Origin: Rhodopirellula europaea 6C | GTDB lineage: Bacteria; Planctomycetota; Planctomycetia; Pirellulales; Pirellulaceae | Reading direction: 5' to 3' | Assembly (NCBI RefSeq): GCF_000338295.1 | Contig: NZ_ANMO01000173.1 | Span: forward strand, 1-64,000 | Length of the DNA stretch: 64,000 nucleotides | Part shown: in pieces, positions 56,309 through 64,000 of the stretch | Position numbering within the stretch: position 1 is the first letter of the stretch | Layout: each line of letters opens with the position of its first letter | Translations under genes and position numbers: made by a program | The notes under the pieces: generated by a model | Database searches by the model: none | Told to the model about the DNA's origin: nothing | What the model saw: the letters and a program-made list of their open reading frames with translations, nothing else

Positions 56309-56340
56309 CTCAAGTAGCTAGTGGCAAGTCGCTAGAAGCT
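56309..56340. repeat. Right copy of the inverted repeat pair in the atpG-atpD gap
   Basis: This element, CAAGTAGCTAGTGGCAAGTC and then GCTAGAAGCT, is the inverted partner of 56219-56250. In RNA the two copies could pair around a loop of about 58 nt, between the atpG stop and the atpD start. Confidence 0.6.
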
Positions 56341-56359
56341 CTCAAGCTGCCCGAGGGCA

Positions 56360-57250
56360 TTAGCCTTCCAGGGCCTCGACACCGCCGATGATTTCCATGA
56401 TTTCGCCGGTGATTTGACTTTGACGGGCTCGGTTGTAGGTCATCGACAACTGTTTGATCATATCGCCAGCACTCTCGGTGGCTCCCTTCATCGCGATCAT
56501 TCGAGCGACTTGCTCGCTCACCGCAGCATCCAGGAAACACTTGAACAACTTGACTTTGAAACTGGTCGGCACGACCTCTTCCAAAATGCTTTCCGCCGAT
56601 GGAAGGAATTCGTATTCAGCATTGGTGTCGTCTGAACCAGCCGATTCGGAATCCGATTCGTCAGCCAGTGAACCAAGTGGAAGCAAGGTTTCGATCACGG
56701 CCTCTTGCTTCGATGTGCTGATGAACTTGGTGTAGACGACATCCAACCGGTCAATTTTGCCGGTGATGTATTCGGCCAAGTAACCTTCAGCGATCTTCTC
56801 GACGTCGTCGTATGCAGGTTGATCTTCGAACTGCAGGAACTGCTGTTCGGTGTCGATGCCACGAAACTTCAAACCGTTGACACCGCGTTTGCCGCTGGCG
56901 TCGATGATGACGTTCGGAATCGATTCGCGAAGCGATTTGATGCGGGGCAGAGCGGTTCGCAAAATCGACGCGTTGTATCCGCCGCACAAACCACGGTTGC
57001 TGGCCAGAACCAGAACGCGAGTCGTGTTGATCTTTTCGCGTTGTTCCAACAGCGGGTGCTGCACGTCCAACCCGGCATCAGCGAGCCGCGAGACGATTTT
57101 GGTGATCTGCTCGGTGTAAGCCGTGGCCGCGGCAGCGCGGTCCATTGCTTTTTTGTACCGAGCCGTTGCGATCAGCTCCATCGTCCGCGTGATCTTGCGG
57201 ATGTTGCGAATCGACTTGCGTCGTTTATCGAGGGCACGTGCGTTGGCCAT
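56360..57250 (-). CDS. atpG: F1 ATP synthase gamma subunit
   Basis: 296 residues. The N-terminal helix ARALDKRRKSIRNIRKITRTMELIATARYKKAM and the middle ASNRGLCGGYNASILR, and the C-terminal ATESAGDMIKQLSMTYNRARQSQITGEIMEIIGG are diagnostic. It forms the rotating central shaft of F1. An acidic insert around 205-225 (DESDSESAGSDDTNAEYE) is longer than in E. coli. The atpD gene follows after a long gap. Confidence 0.97.
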   Translation of the reverse strand: MANARALDKRRKSIRNIRKITRTMELIATARYKKAMDRAAAATAYTEQITKIVSRLADAGLDVQHPLLEQREKINTTRVLVLASNRGLCGGYNASILRTALPRIKSLRESIPNVIIDASGKRGVNGLKFRGIDTEQQFLQFEDQPAYDDVEKIAEGYLAEYITGKIDRLDVVYTKFISTSKQEAVIETLLPLGSLADESDSESAGSDDTNAEYEFLPSAESILEEVVPTSFKVKLFKCFLDAAVSEQVARMIAMKGATESAGDMIKQLSMTYNRARQSQITGEIMEIIGGVEALEG

Positions 57251-57271
57251 GAATCACTCCGCCTTTCGGGT

Positions 57272-58795
57272 TCAGGCTGCAGGGGTGGCGGGTTTGTAGA
57301 CAGTCTTGAACTCTTTGACCGCCGCAACGATGCGTTCAGCGATTTCATCGCTCAAGGCTGGCGTCGCGGTCAGATCGCTGATCAACGAGCTGTGCTTGTC
57401 ATGGACGTATTGCAACAATTCCTTCTCGAACCTTTGCACTTCTTTGACAGCAACGTCATCGAGGTGACCGTTCGTACCGGCATAGATGCTGATGACTTGC
57501 TCAGCGACCGAAAGCGGTTGGTACTGAGGTTGTTTGAGCAACTCGACCATGCGGTAACCACGATCCAGTTCGGCCTGGGTCGCCGGATCCAAGTCGGTAC
57601 CGAGCTGGGCGAATGCTTCCAAAGCACGGAAGGCAGCCAACTGAAGACGCAAACCTCCGGAGACCTTCTTCATGGCCTTCGTTTGAGCGGCACCACCCAC
57701 GCGAGAAACACTGATACCAGGGTTCATAGCGGGACGAACGCCCGAGAAGAACAAGTCAGGTTGAACGTAGATTTGACCGTCGGTGATCGAAATCACGTTG
57801 GTTGGAATGTAAGCCGAAACTTCGCCTTCGAGCGTTTCGATGATCGGAAGGCTGGTGATCGATCCGCCACCGAGCTCATCGGACAACTTCGACGAACGTT
57901 CGAGCAAACGACTGTGACAGTAGAAAACGTCACCGGGGTAAGCTTCGCGACCTGGTGGGCGACGCATCAGCAAGGACATTTGGCGATACGCGGTGGCTTG
58001 TTTGGACAAGTCATCGTAGACGACCAAGGCGTGTCCGCCGTTGAACATGAAGTGTTCGGCCATCGCGGTTCCGGCATAAGGAGCCACGTACTGCATAGGA
58101 GCAGGCGAACTAGCACCAGCGGCGATGACGGTGGTGTATTCCATCGCACCGTGACGCTCGAGGACGTCGACGACCGAAGCAACGGCGGAGTCCTTTTGCC
58201 CGATGGCGATGTAGAAACACTTCACGCCCTGACCCTTTTGGTTCAGGATCGCGTCGATCGCAATAGCGGTCTTTCCGGTCTTTCGGTCACCAATGATCAG
58301 TTCGCGTTGACCGCGTCCGATCGGGGTCATCGAGTCGATGGCCTTGATACCGGTTTGCAGAGGCTCGGTAACCGGTTTGCGTTCAGCAACACCCGTCGCG
58401 ATGATTTCCACCGGGCGAGTGATGTCGGTTTGGACGGGGCCTTTGCCGTCCAGTGGGTTCCCGAGTGGATCGAGAACGCGACCGATAACTGCATCGCCGG
58501 CTGGAACGGACAAAAGCGTTCCGAGTGCTTTGACTTCTTGACCTTCTTCGATCGTCAGGTAGTCACCCAGAATGATGACCCCGACGCTGTTTTCTTCCAG
58601 GTTGAAGGCCAGCCCGATCGATCCGTTGGCGAACTCGACCATTTCACCGGCCATGACGCCGGACAAGCCGTAGACGCGAGCAATCCCGTCACCAACTTCC
58701 AAGACCGTTCCGACTTCGCGGACGTCAATTTTGTTATCGAACTGTTCGATCTCGGCCTGCAAGACAGAGGCGATCTCGTCGCTATTGAATTTCAC
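57272..58795 (-). CDS. atpA: F1 ATP synthase alpha subunit
   Basis: 507 residues from GTG 58795. The Walker A motif is [15 protein letters not shown], and the signature [14 protein letters not shown] is the alpha-type form of the ATPase alpha/beta motif. [14 protein letters not shown] at the N-terminus is the usual delta-binding helix. It carries the non-catalytic nucleotide sites and pairs with beta in the F1 head. It is followed by atpG after 21 nt. Confidence 0.98.
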   Translation of the reverse strand: MKFNSDEIASVLQAEIEQFDNKIDVREVGTVLEVGDGIARVYGLSGVMAGEMVEFANGSIGLAFNLEENSVGVIILGDYLTIEEGQEVKALGTLLSVPAGDAVIGRVLDPLGNPLDGKGPVQTDITRPVEIIATGVAERKPVTEPLQTGIKAIDSMTPIGRGQRELIIGDRKTGKTAIAIDAILNQKGQGVKCFYIAIGQKDSAVASVVDVLERHGAMEYTTVIAAGASSPAPMQYVAPYAGTAMAEHFMFNGGHALVVYDDLSKQATAYRQMSLLMRRPPGREAYPGDVFYCHSRLLERSSKLSDELGGGSITSLPIIETLEGEVSAYIPTNVISITDGQIYVQPDLFFSGVRPAMNPGISVSRVGGAAQTKAMKKVSGGLRLQLAAFRALEAFAQLGTDLDPATQAELDRGYRMVELLKQPQYQPLSVAEQVISIYAGTNGHLDDVAVKEVQRFEKELLQYVHDKHSSLISDLTATPALSDEIAERIVAAVKEFKTVYKPATPAA

Positions 58796-58869
58796 TGGAC
58801 CGTACCGTGTTTTCCGATGGTGGTTTGTGCGTAAATGTTTTGAGGTGGAAGTTCAGTCGCCGCGTTGGA

Positions 58870-59553
58870 TCACGACGATGAACTGAATCGATCCGACTGT
58901 TCGATCAATTGGCGAGCGAAACCAGCCGCAGCGGCCTTGCCGAGCTTGTCCAACCGGCTGGCGACTGACGAATCAAAAACGGTGTCGCCGACTCGGATCA
59001 CCATTCCGCCGATCAGTCCGGTATCGACTGACTCACGAAGGCGAACGGTTTTGCCAAAGCGGCTGGAAAGTTGTTGGGTGACTTCACCACGAAGCTGTTC
59101 CGTCATTGGAACCGCCGTGCGAACTTCCGCGACGACTCGTCCTGCGGCTTCGTCGAACAACTCGACCGCCGCATCACGAACTGCGACCAAGTAACCGAGT
59201 CGACCACGTTTGGCCATCACCTTCATCAGCTTGACCAAGGTTGGATGACTGTTCCCACCAAACAAACGATCCACCACACGGCATTTTTCGCCAGCGTCGA
59301 TTTGCGGCGATTGAAATGCGAGTTGCAGCTTGGGGTTGTGCAACAAAGCTTCATCGCAAATCGCGTTCAAATCGCTGACGACCGCATCGGTGGATCCATC
59401 CGCTTGAGTCGCAGCGAGCAACGCCCGAGCGTAGGTCTTGCCGAGTTTTTCGGCGCCGACGTCAAGGACGGTGGAATGCGAGGCGGTTTCGGACACGTTG
59501 GGGGTCTCGTCGGTTGAGCGTCGTAGGAATTTCAGGGAAGGAAGTTTGACCAC
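58870..59553 (-). CDS. atpH: F1 ATP synthase delta subunit
   Basis: 227 residues starting at GTG 59553. The core KLGKTYARALLAATQ is the usual delta N-terminal, and GGMVIRVGDTVFDSSVASRLDKLGKAA is the conserved C-terminus. An extra ~30 residues at the N-terminus precede the core. It forms the peripheral stalk cap between b and alpha. atpA follows after 74 nt. Confidence 0.93.
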   Translation of the reverse strand: MVKLPSLKFLRRSTDETPNVSETASHSTVLDVGAEKLGKTYARALLAATQADGSTDAVVSDLNAICDEALLHNPKLQLAFQSPQIDAGEKCRVVDRLFGGNSHPTLVKLMKVMAKRGRLGYLVAVRDAAVELFDEAAGRVVAEVRTAVPMTEQLRGEVTQQLSSRFGKTVRLRESVDTGLIGGMVIRVGDTVFDSSVASRLDKLGKAAAAGFARQLIEQSDRFSSSS

Positions 59554-59563
59554 GTCAAAGGCG

Positions 59564-60292
59564 TTAGTTCTGGCTAGGCAGCCGTTCCATCGATTGACGA
59601 ATCAAATCCGCGTGATCATCAGCCGACAATTCGCGACCGACGACACTGCGAGCGACTTGCATCGCCAAATTGGACGTTTGTCCGGCCATTTCAGCCATCG
59701 CAACTTTCTTTGCATTCTCGATGTCCGACAAAGCTCGTTCGCGTTGGGCGGCGGCTTCCACTTTGGCGGCATCGACAATCTTCTGACCGTTTGCTTCGGC
59801 GTCACGGCGAGCATCTGCCAGCATCGTTTGAACTTGGCTGGCTGCCTCGTCCAATTTCAACTGGTAATCGCTCAGCATTTGCTTTGCTTCGGCACTGGCC
59901 TTCTCAGCCGATTCCAAATCTTCGCGAATCTTTTCTTCGCGAGCCTGCAAACCGCCCAGGACGGCTGGCCAAACGAATTTGGACAGAATCGCCAAGACGC
60001 ACAGGAAGATGATCAGGTTCCAAATGGCCGACCCACCGTCGAACGACAACAGAGGAGTCGCTGCATGGTCCTCGTCGCCGTGACCATGTTCGTCTCCGGC
60101 GGCTTCATCGTGCCCATGGTCATCACCTTCGTGATCATGGTCGTGATCGCCATCTTCGCTGTCCGCCGCGTCCGCATGAGCGTCCACCACGGTCACTTCA
60201 TCTTGTGCTGCCAACGAGCGTGCAGGTGAAACCACCAACAACACCAATGAGGCCAGCAAAGTGAGCGAGCTAATTGCAAGCAAGCGTTTCAT
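59564..60292 (-). CDS. atpF: Fo ATP synthase b subunit with an acidic, histidine-rich insert
   Basis: 242 residues from ATG 60292, against about 156-170 in common b subunits. Residues 1-30 are a signal-like hydrophobic segment with a cleavage-like ending (SLAAQ). Residues 39-76 are an aspartate/glutamate-rich stretch with nine histidines (for example DHDHDHEGDDHGHDE). A membrane helix (WNLIIFLCVLAILSKFVWPAV, about 91-111) and the charged peripheral-stalk helix from about 115 (REEKIREDLESAEKASAEAK) follow. If the first segment is cleaved, the His-rich part faces the periplasm or lumen. It is the stator arm of the synthase; the insert may bind metal (inference). Confidence 0.9.
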   Translation of the reverse strand: MKRLLAISSLTLLASLVLLVVSPARSLAAQDEVTVVDAHADAADSEDGDHDHDHEGDDHGHDEAAGDEHGHGDEDHAATPLLSFDGGSAIWNLIIFLCVLAILSKFVWPAVLGGLQAREEKIREDLESAEKASAEAKQMLSDYQLKLDEAASQVQTMLADARRDAEANGQKIVDAAKVEAAAQRERALSDIENAKKVAMAEMAGQTSNLAMQVARSVVGRELSADDHADLIRQSMERLPSQN

Positions 60293-60302
60293 CAAATTCG
60301 AC

Positions 60303-60560
60303 CTAGCTGCGGCACAACAGAATGAACACCAATGCGATGACGGTCGCACCTTCGATCAGTGCAGCCGCGATGATCATCGCCGTTTGGATGCGTCCACCAG
60401 CTTCAGGCTGACGTGACATCGCGTCGACAGCACTGCCACCGATGCGACCAATGCCCAAAGCGGCACCGATAATGATCAATCCGATTCCGATCCCCAGACC
60501 CATGCGGCCGAAGTCGTAGGAAGCGATTTCTTGGGCCAACATCATTGCCAGTTCTAACAT
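60303..60560 (-). CDS. atpE: Fo ATP synthase c subunit
   Basis: 85 residues from ATG 60560. Two helices: GLGIGIGLIIIGAALGIGRIGG with the usual Gly-rich packing and AMIIAAALIEGATVIALVFIL, whose Glu in ALIEGA is the ion-binding carboxylate. The polar loop SRQPEAGGRI contains the RQP motif that touches gamma and epsilon. The polar partners that mark sodium coupling next to the Glu are not seen, so protons are more likely. GGAG lies about 10 nt before the start, preceded by a 282-nt gap in the operon. Confidence 0.96.
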   Translation of the reverse strand: MLELAMMLAQEIASYDFGRMGLGIGIGLIIIGAALGIGRIGGSAVDAMSRQPEAGGRIQTAMIIAAALIEGATVIALVFILLCRS

Positions 60561-60842
60561 CTTCAGATTGCTCCGTAAAAATTTTGAGCGAGTGAAAGGG
60601 GAAAGGTGTTTTTTGAGTGCGGAAGAATAGTCCAACCAAGTCGAACCGTCATGCCACCCTGCTGTAGTTTCGTCAGAAAGGAGCCGAAAAAGGTTTCGGT
60701 CCCGAACGCCTGACGGCGCGAATCAAAACAGTTTGCGGACTCAGGGCAATTTCGTCGTGCTCTGAGCCTTGAAAACGAGCGACAAAATGCCACATCGCTT
60801 TCCGTTCATTCAAGTCGACCGTCGCGGGTCTTTCAAAACCGA
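60561..60842 (-). promoter_or_regulatory. 282-nt atpB-atpE spacer with nested hairpin and possible internal promoter
   Basis: On the atp transcript a nested structure pairs 60671-60676 with 60710-60715 and, inside, 60684-60689 with 60694-60699 (AAGG loop on the plus-strand reading). Between it and atpE lies TGACGG, 16 nt, TATTCT, a plausible internal promoter. I see no gene here. A processing site or promoter that raises expression of the multi-copy c subunit would fit. Confidence 0.4.
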
Positions 60843-61892
60843 TCAGGCACCCGCTGGATGACTGGCACCCACGGCTGGACTGATGCGACTGGGGTCAAAA
60901 ATCTTGTCTGGGTCCATTTGGTTGGCGTCCGTCATTGCGTGCGGGTCGTCGTCCAAATGCTCGTCGTGTTCATGAGTCGCCATCGCGGCGATGAACAGCA
61001 CGGTCAGGAAGGTGAAGATGAACGCTTGCAGGCAGCAAACAAACAATTCCAACAGTGTCAGCGATGTTGCCACCAAGACAACGGGGACGCTGACCGCGTA
61101 TCCCATTCCCTTGCTCGCTTCACCAGCCGCGAAGATCAGACCAACAAAGGCGGCGAGCACCAAGTGGCCGGCCATCATTGTGCCGAATAACCGCATGGCG
61201 AGCACGAAGCACTTGACCAGCAAACTGAGCCATTCGAGTACGTACAGCATCAACGCGATGGGCAGCATCAAGATGCCGCCATCCCAGCCAATGGGGTTGA
61301 AGTGATTGAAGAAGTCCTTGGCACTGGTTTCGCGAATTCCGATGAAGATGATCGCAATCAGCGAGGTCAGAGCCAGCATGCTGGTCAACGACAGGTTCCC
61401 GGTGGCACTGCCGCCCCAATGCGAATACGCGTCGTTTCCAGTGATCAACTGCAGCATGTAGCCAAACGGGATCACACCCAAAATGTTGGCAAACAGGATG
61501 AAGAAGAACACCGTCCAGATGTAGTGAATGTATTTGTCGGTCAGGCCGTGCAGGTTCGGGTAAGCGACCTCATCGCGAATGAACGCACAAATCGTTTCGA
61601 ACAATTGCGACAACCGACCGCGAGTCTGGTAGCGGCCCAAACCTTCGCCGTGAAAGATGCTGATTTTTCGTGAGCACAACACGCCGGTGATGATCAACAA
61701 CAAACCGACCACTGCCGTCATCATCAAGTGATTGGTCAGGAAGAACTCGTAGTAGCCATCCCGGATTCCCAGAGCGGGGACGTTTGTGTCCTCGCCACCA
61801 AATGGGATTTTGAGCAACGGCGAATCATGCAACGCGTGCGGAATCGCGTGATCGGTCGGATCGTGACCGGCTGCGGCTAAGAATGGCAACAT
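60843..61892 (-). CDS. atpB: Fo ATP synthase a subunit
   Basis: 349 residues, longer than usual (about 270). Several membrane helices are clear. RLFGTMMAGHLVLAAF holds the essential stator Arg (RLFGxMxxGH), and LLVKCFVLAMRLFG, FNHFNPIGWDGGILML and the C-terminal LLELFVCCLQAFIFTFLTVLFIA are typical of subunit a. The N-terminal ~45 residues and the C-terminal His/Asp-rich tail (HEHDEHLDDDPHAM) are extensions. It forms the proton half-channels next to the c ring. Confidence 0.96.
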   Translation of the reverse strand: MLPFLAAAGHDPTDHAIPHALHDSPLLKIPFGGEDTNVPALGIRDGYYEFFLTNHLMMTAVVGLLLIITGVLCSRKISIFHGEGLGRYQTRGRLSQLFETICAFIRDEVAYPNLHGLTDKYIHYIWTVFFFILFANILGVIPFGYMLQLITGNDAYSHWGGSATGNLSLTSMLALTSLIAIIFIGIRETSAKDFFNHFNPIGWDGGILMLPIALMLYVLEWLSLLVKCFVLAMRLFGTMMAGHLVLAAFVGLIFAAGEASKGMGYAVSVPVVLVATSLTLLELFVCCLQAFIFTFLTVLFIAAMATHEHDEHLDDDPHAMTDANQMDPDKIFDPSRISPAVGASHPAGA

Positions 61893-61919
61893 GACAGATG
61901 AAATTGGGTCGGGATGATT

Positions 61920-62423
61920 TCAGGCACCGTCACGGCGAGCGAACCGTGCGATCACAATGACTTCGACGGCCAATAAACTGACGTGCCAGAACAGCAACCA
62001 GCCGGCGGTCCAAGTCTCGGGAGCGTCCAAGTAATAACTACTGGCCAAAAACAACGCAACGGTCCCGCTGATCCGAATCAGCATCCCAGCCAGAAAGCCT
62101 TGCGTAGCCAGCCACCGGTCTGTGCTGATCTGGACCGACATCAATCGCGGAAAGACCGAGGCCAAAGCGATCACCCAACTCGCGATCGCCAACTTTCGCC
62201 ACAACAAAAAGGGACTGACCAGCGACACAATGCCCCAGGTCGAATTTGGCGAAATCGCGTTCTCAGCGAAGCTCCCCGCGATCACCAACAGGCACAACAC
62301 CAGCCAAACCACGGTGATCGCCGCAACCGTGATCAAAATAACTCTGCTCGAACTCGCTCGTGCCAAAGGTCCTTGCCTACGAAGAAATGGGCGTTTCAAA
62401 CACGTTCCGAAGGCTGATTTCAC
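61920..62423 (-). CDS. Small membrane protein between atpZ and atpB (AtpI-position)
   Basis: 167 residues from GTG 62423. The start overlaps the upstream stop in GTGA, which decides it over a longer frame to 62525. Four hydrophobic segments are visible (for example ITVAAITVVWLVLCLLVIAG, IASWVIALASVFP, LIRISGTVALFLASSYYL and GWLLFWHVSLLAVEVIVIA). It has the position and size of the AtpI-like i gene that precedes atpB in many operons, but little of its sequence is recognisable, so I call it an AtpI analogue with caution. It ends 27 nt before atpB. Confidence 0.7.
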   Translation of the reverse strand: MKSAFGTCLKRPFLRRQGPLARASSSRVILITVAAITVVWLVLCLLVIAGSFAENAISPNSTWGIVSLVSPFLLWRKLAIASWVIALASVFPRLMSVQISTDRWLATQGFLAGMLIRISGTVALFLASSYYLDAPETWTAGWLLFWHVSLLAVEVIVIARFARRDGA

Positions 62424-62656
62424 GACGGAAGCTGATTCACCATCAAGATGAGCCGGTAGAACCCCAAACAGAATCCGACCAAAACTCCGGCGATTGCGAT
62501 ATACGGGGTCTCGTTTCCCATCCATGGATCGAGCCAGTAGTAACCCATTGCGCCCAGCAGCAAGGGAAATGACGCCAATTCGAACCCCGCGGAGGCCAAC
62601 CGAAGCATCGGCTGCGTGTTGCCGCCGTCGCCGTTTCGTTTCTTTGGATCACTCAT
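62420..62656 (-). CDS. AtpZ/AtpI-type small membrane protein, first gene of the atp operon
   Basis: 78 residues with two hydrophobic segments (FELASFPLLLGAMGYYWLD and YIAIAGVLVGFCLGFYRLI). The pattern of GxxxG packing and the position match the AtpZ family, which lies at the head of F-type ATPase operons and may help c-ring assembly or bind cations. The start has AGGAGAGGGGG upstream, a very strong ribosome-binding region. Stop and next start overlap (GTGA). Confidence 0.82.
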   Translation of the reverse strand: MSDPKKRNGDGGNTQPMLRLASAGFELASFPLLLGAMGYYWLDPWMGNETPYIAIAGVLVGFCLGFYRLILMVNQLPS

Positions 62657-62703
62657 GCCAACCCCCTCTCCTAAGCTGTTTGCTCGATTTTCTCAGCGAG
62701 TCA

Positions 62704-62734
62704 GTTATAGTGTCGCGAACATGATCTCACCCAA
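62704..62734 (-). promoter_or_regulatory. Possible promoter of the atp operon
   Basis: Minus strand TTGGGT (62729-62734) and TATAAC (62704-62709) are 19 nt apart, about 48 nt before the atpZ start. The -10 is fair; the spacing is long, so this is only a candidate. Confidence 0.3.
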
Positions 62735-62920
62735 TGCTTCGCCAATTCGTTCTTCTCGAACTGTGCAAAGATTGGACGATCAGAGGGTTTTTGTCATCCG
62801 AGGGTCCGTCTTTTCGCTTCTCAATCCGGCTTTTCGCCAATCGGACACTGGAACATTGAGCATCCCCTTGCCATAATAGTTGGGCAGCAGATTCCCCCGT
62901 TAAGGTGCGATCACTAACCG

Positions 62921-62949
62921 ATTATGCCTCCTTCCCCAGCATTATGCCT
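62921..62949. repeat. Two 9-bp direct repeats 20 bp apart
   Basis: ATTATGCCT occurs at 62921-62929 and 62941-62949 in the 397-nt divergent gap between the atp operon and the DUF4912 gene. The 20-bp period would place both on the same face of the helix, as for a pair of regulator half-sites. The rest of this gap holds no gene that I can support. Confidence 0.4.
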
Positions 62950-63053
62950 GGGTGAATTTTGGCATCAATCTGTTGCCTCAAATCAACCATTCACGCCTCT
63001 CCGGCCCCCAACCTTGGGGTGTTCAGTGAGGCGTTCATCTCGAGGAGCCCACC

Positions 63054-64000
63054 TTGATTAGTACTGTTGATCTACCGTCGCAAACCCGTCGCGAATTGGC
63101 TGAAATCGCCAAGAACTACGGAATCACAGGTTGGCACTCGATGCGGAAAGATGACTTGATCAGTGAGATCAAGAAGGCACAGCAACGATTGCGCCGAAAA
63201 GCCGCCAGCGATGCAAAGAAAAGCCGGGCAGGGGCCGGTGCTGGATCCGCCAAGGCGAAAAGCACTTCCAAACCTAGCGAGCCAAGAGCCGCCGCCAAAA
63301 AATCTCGCTCCACAACGAGCAGCAAGGCTCCCACCAAGTCTCCAGCTCGCAAATCTGCCACCAGCAAACCAAAAACGACCGTGCGAACTCGCCCGGACGC
63401 ACCGATGACGGACCTGACCGAACCCAAGGTCTCCGCAAAAACCGAACGCATCCGGGCTGAAATGCGTCGCCGCCGCGAATTGGTTCAAAAACGCAAGGAT
63501 CTATCAACCGGAACGCTGGTTGCCGGATCCGCTGTCACCGACGGTGCGCAGCGTCACCGTGCTGATGCTCCTCACAAGGATCGCATCGTCCTGGTCGTTC
63601 GCGACGCCTATTGGTTGCAGGCCAGCTGGGAGATCACCCAAACCAGCGTCCAACGCGCTCAGTCAGCGATGGCCGAAAAATGGCACACCGCCGTTCCAAC
63701 GCTGCGTTTGCTGGCCGTCGGTGACGTGACCAGCAACAGTGCCGAAACGGTTGCCCGCGATATCACCGTGCATGGCGGAGTCAGCAACTGGTACGTCGAC
63801 GTCCAAAACCCGCCGTCTCGCTACCGCGTCGCAATCGGATACTTGGCCAGCGACGGTGAATTCCACTGCCTGTGCCGCAGCAACGTGGTCGAAACCCCCG
63901 TGCCCGGCGATTGCCAACGTCTCGACGAACACTGGCAGGACATCGCCGAAGATTACGAGCGAATCTACGCTCTCAGCGGCGGATACGAATCCCGCAGCAA
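63054..64000 (+). CDS. DUF4912 protein with Rho-N/SAP-like start, truncated by the window
   Basis: Open from TTG 63054 to the right edge (315 residues seen, no stop). The start is decided by GAGGAG (63042-63047) six nt upstream. Residues 1-45 (SQTRRELAEIAKNYGITGWHSMRKDDLISEI) are a Rho N-terminal/SAP-like helical unit that can bind nucleic acid. A long Lys/Ser/Ala-rich linker follows to about 125. From about 170, DRIVLVVRDAYWLQASWEIT begins the DUF4912 domain, continued by WYVDVQNPPSRYRVAIGYLASDGEFHCLCRSN. The function of the domain is unknown; a DNA- or RNA-associated role is inferred from the N-terminus. Confidence 0.8.
   Translation, partial: MISTVDLPSQTRRELAEIAKNYGITGWHSMRKDDLISEIKKAQQRLRRKAASDAKKSRAGAGAGSAKAKSTSKPSEPRAAAKKSRSTTSSKAPTKSPARKSATSKPKTTVRTRPDAPMTDLTEPKVSAKTERIRAEMRRRRELVQKRKDLSTGTLVAGSAVTDGAQRHRADAPHKDRIVLVVRDAYWLQASWEITQTSVQRAQSAMAEKWHTAVPTLRLLAVGDVTSNSAETVARDITVHGGVSNWYVDVQNPPSRYRVAIGYLASDGEFHCLCRSNVVETPVPGDCQRLDEHWQDIAEDYERIYALSGGYESRS

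Noticed and set aside
56705-58834. A 709-codon plus-strand open frame opposite atpA and atpG
   Set aside because: It is exactly antisense to two highly conserved genes, has no ribosome-binding site and no recognisable domain; high-GC codon bias on the coding strand commonly leaves the opposite frame open.

Overview
The window is a dense, gene-rich bacterial chromosome segment (GC roughly mid-50s %). It almost certainly comes from a planctomycete of the Rhodopirellula type. The lineage markers are a YTV-repeat surface protein, two DUF1559 proteins, a formaldehyde-activating enzyme with a tetrahydromethanopterin (H4MPT) dehydrogenase, a formylglycine-type sulfatase, a Tat-exported Gfo/Idh/MocA oxidoreductase, a DUF5060-type secreted glycan-related protein, and frequent GTG/TTG starts. 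The organism assignment is inference from gene content; no 16S rRNA is present, and I saw no rRNA or tRNA gene and no CRISPR array.

Layout. 1-3655: a DabA/DabB-type inorganic-carbon uptake operon (dabA enters from the left) with two NuoL/NuoM-like membrane subunits. 3782-7548: a sugar-porter MFS protein, an orphan receiver-GGDEF protein, threonine aldolase and a DUF2853 protein. 7704-10802: a very large secreted carbohydrate-related protein. 10791-13692: the H4MPT C1 module (ATP-grasp protein, fae, mtdC-like). 13803-18088: a YTV wall protein, a DapA-family aldolase and two tandem small heat-shock proteins. 18391-24821: pyruvate kinase, a small membrane protein, bioB with an SDR, rnhA and a carotenoid-desaturase-type flavoprotein. 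24985-30497: an AIM6/PLC-like secreted protein, a Gfo/Idh/MocA oxidoreductase, mtnA, csrA and surE. 30547-40003: a hypothetical protein, MscS channel, GNAT protein, secreted double-PDZ protein, CitG-like protein overlapping a haloalkane-dehalogenase-like hydrolase, a CehA-like protein that has lost its metal motif, and a CbpA/DnaJ cochaperone. 40014-48857: two DUF1559 proteins, an isochorismatase-family hydrolase, a sulfatase, and a translationally coupled lipoprotein/TPR pair. 48873-52949: thymidine phosphorylase, then a PilT-like ATPase abutting a PilB/GspE-like protein whose nucleotide-binding motifs have decayed.

52950-54350 is a short accessory patch. It holds a REP-like palindrome, a ParE/RelE-type toxin-antitoxin pair, and a broken REP-associated (Y1) transposase. 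54381-62656 is the complete F1Fo ATP synthase operon on the minus strand (atpZ-like, orf, atpB, E, F, H, A, G, D, C), closed by a clear terminator. The window ends inside a plus-strand DUF4912 protein gene (from 63054) that has no stop codon within the window.

The most unusual signals are: the paired active/degenerate secretion-type ATPases; an aspartate/histidine-rich insert in the ATP synthase b subunit; an inverted repeat pair between atpG and atpD; loss of the prepilin signature and a gained SHD1-like tail in both DUF1559 proteins; a pyruvate kinase with altered potassium-site residues; and a strong terminator between fae and mtdC.
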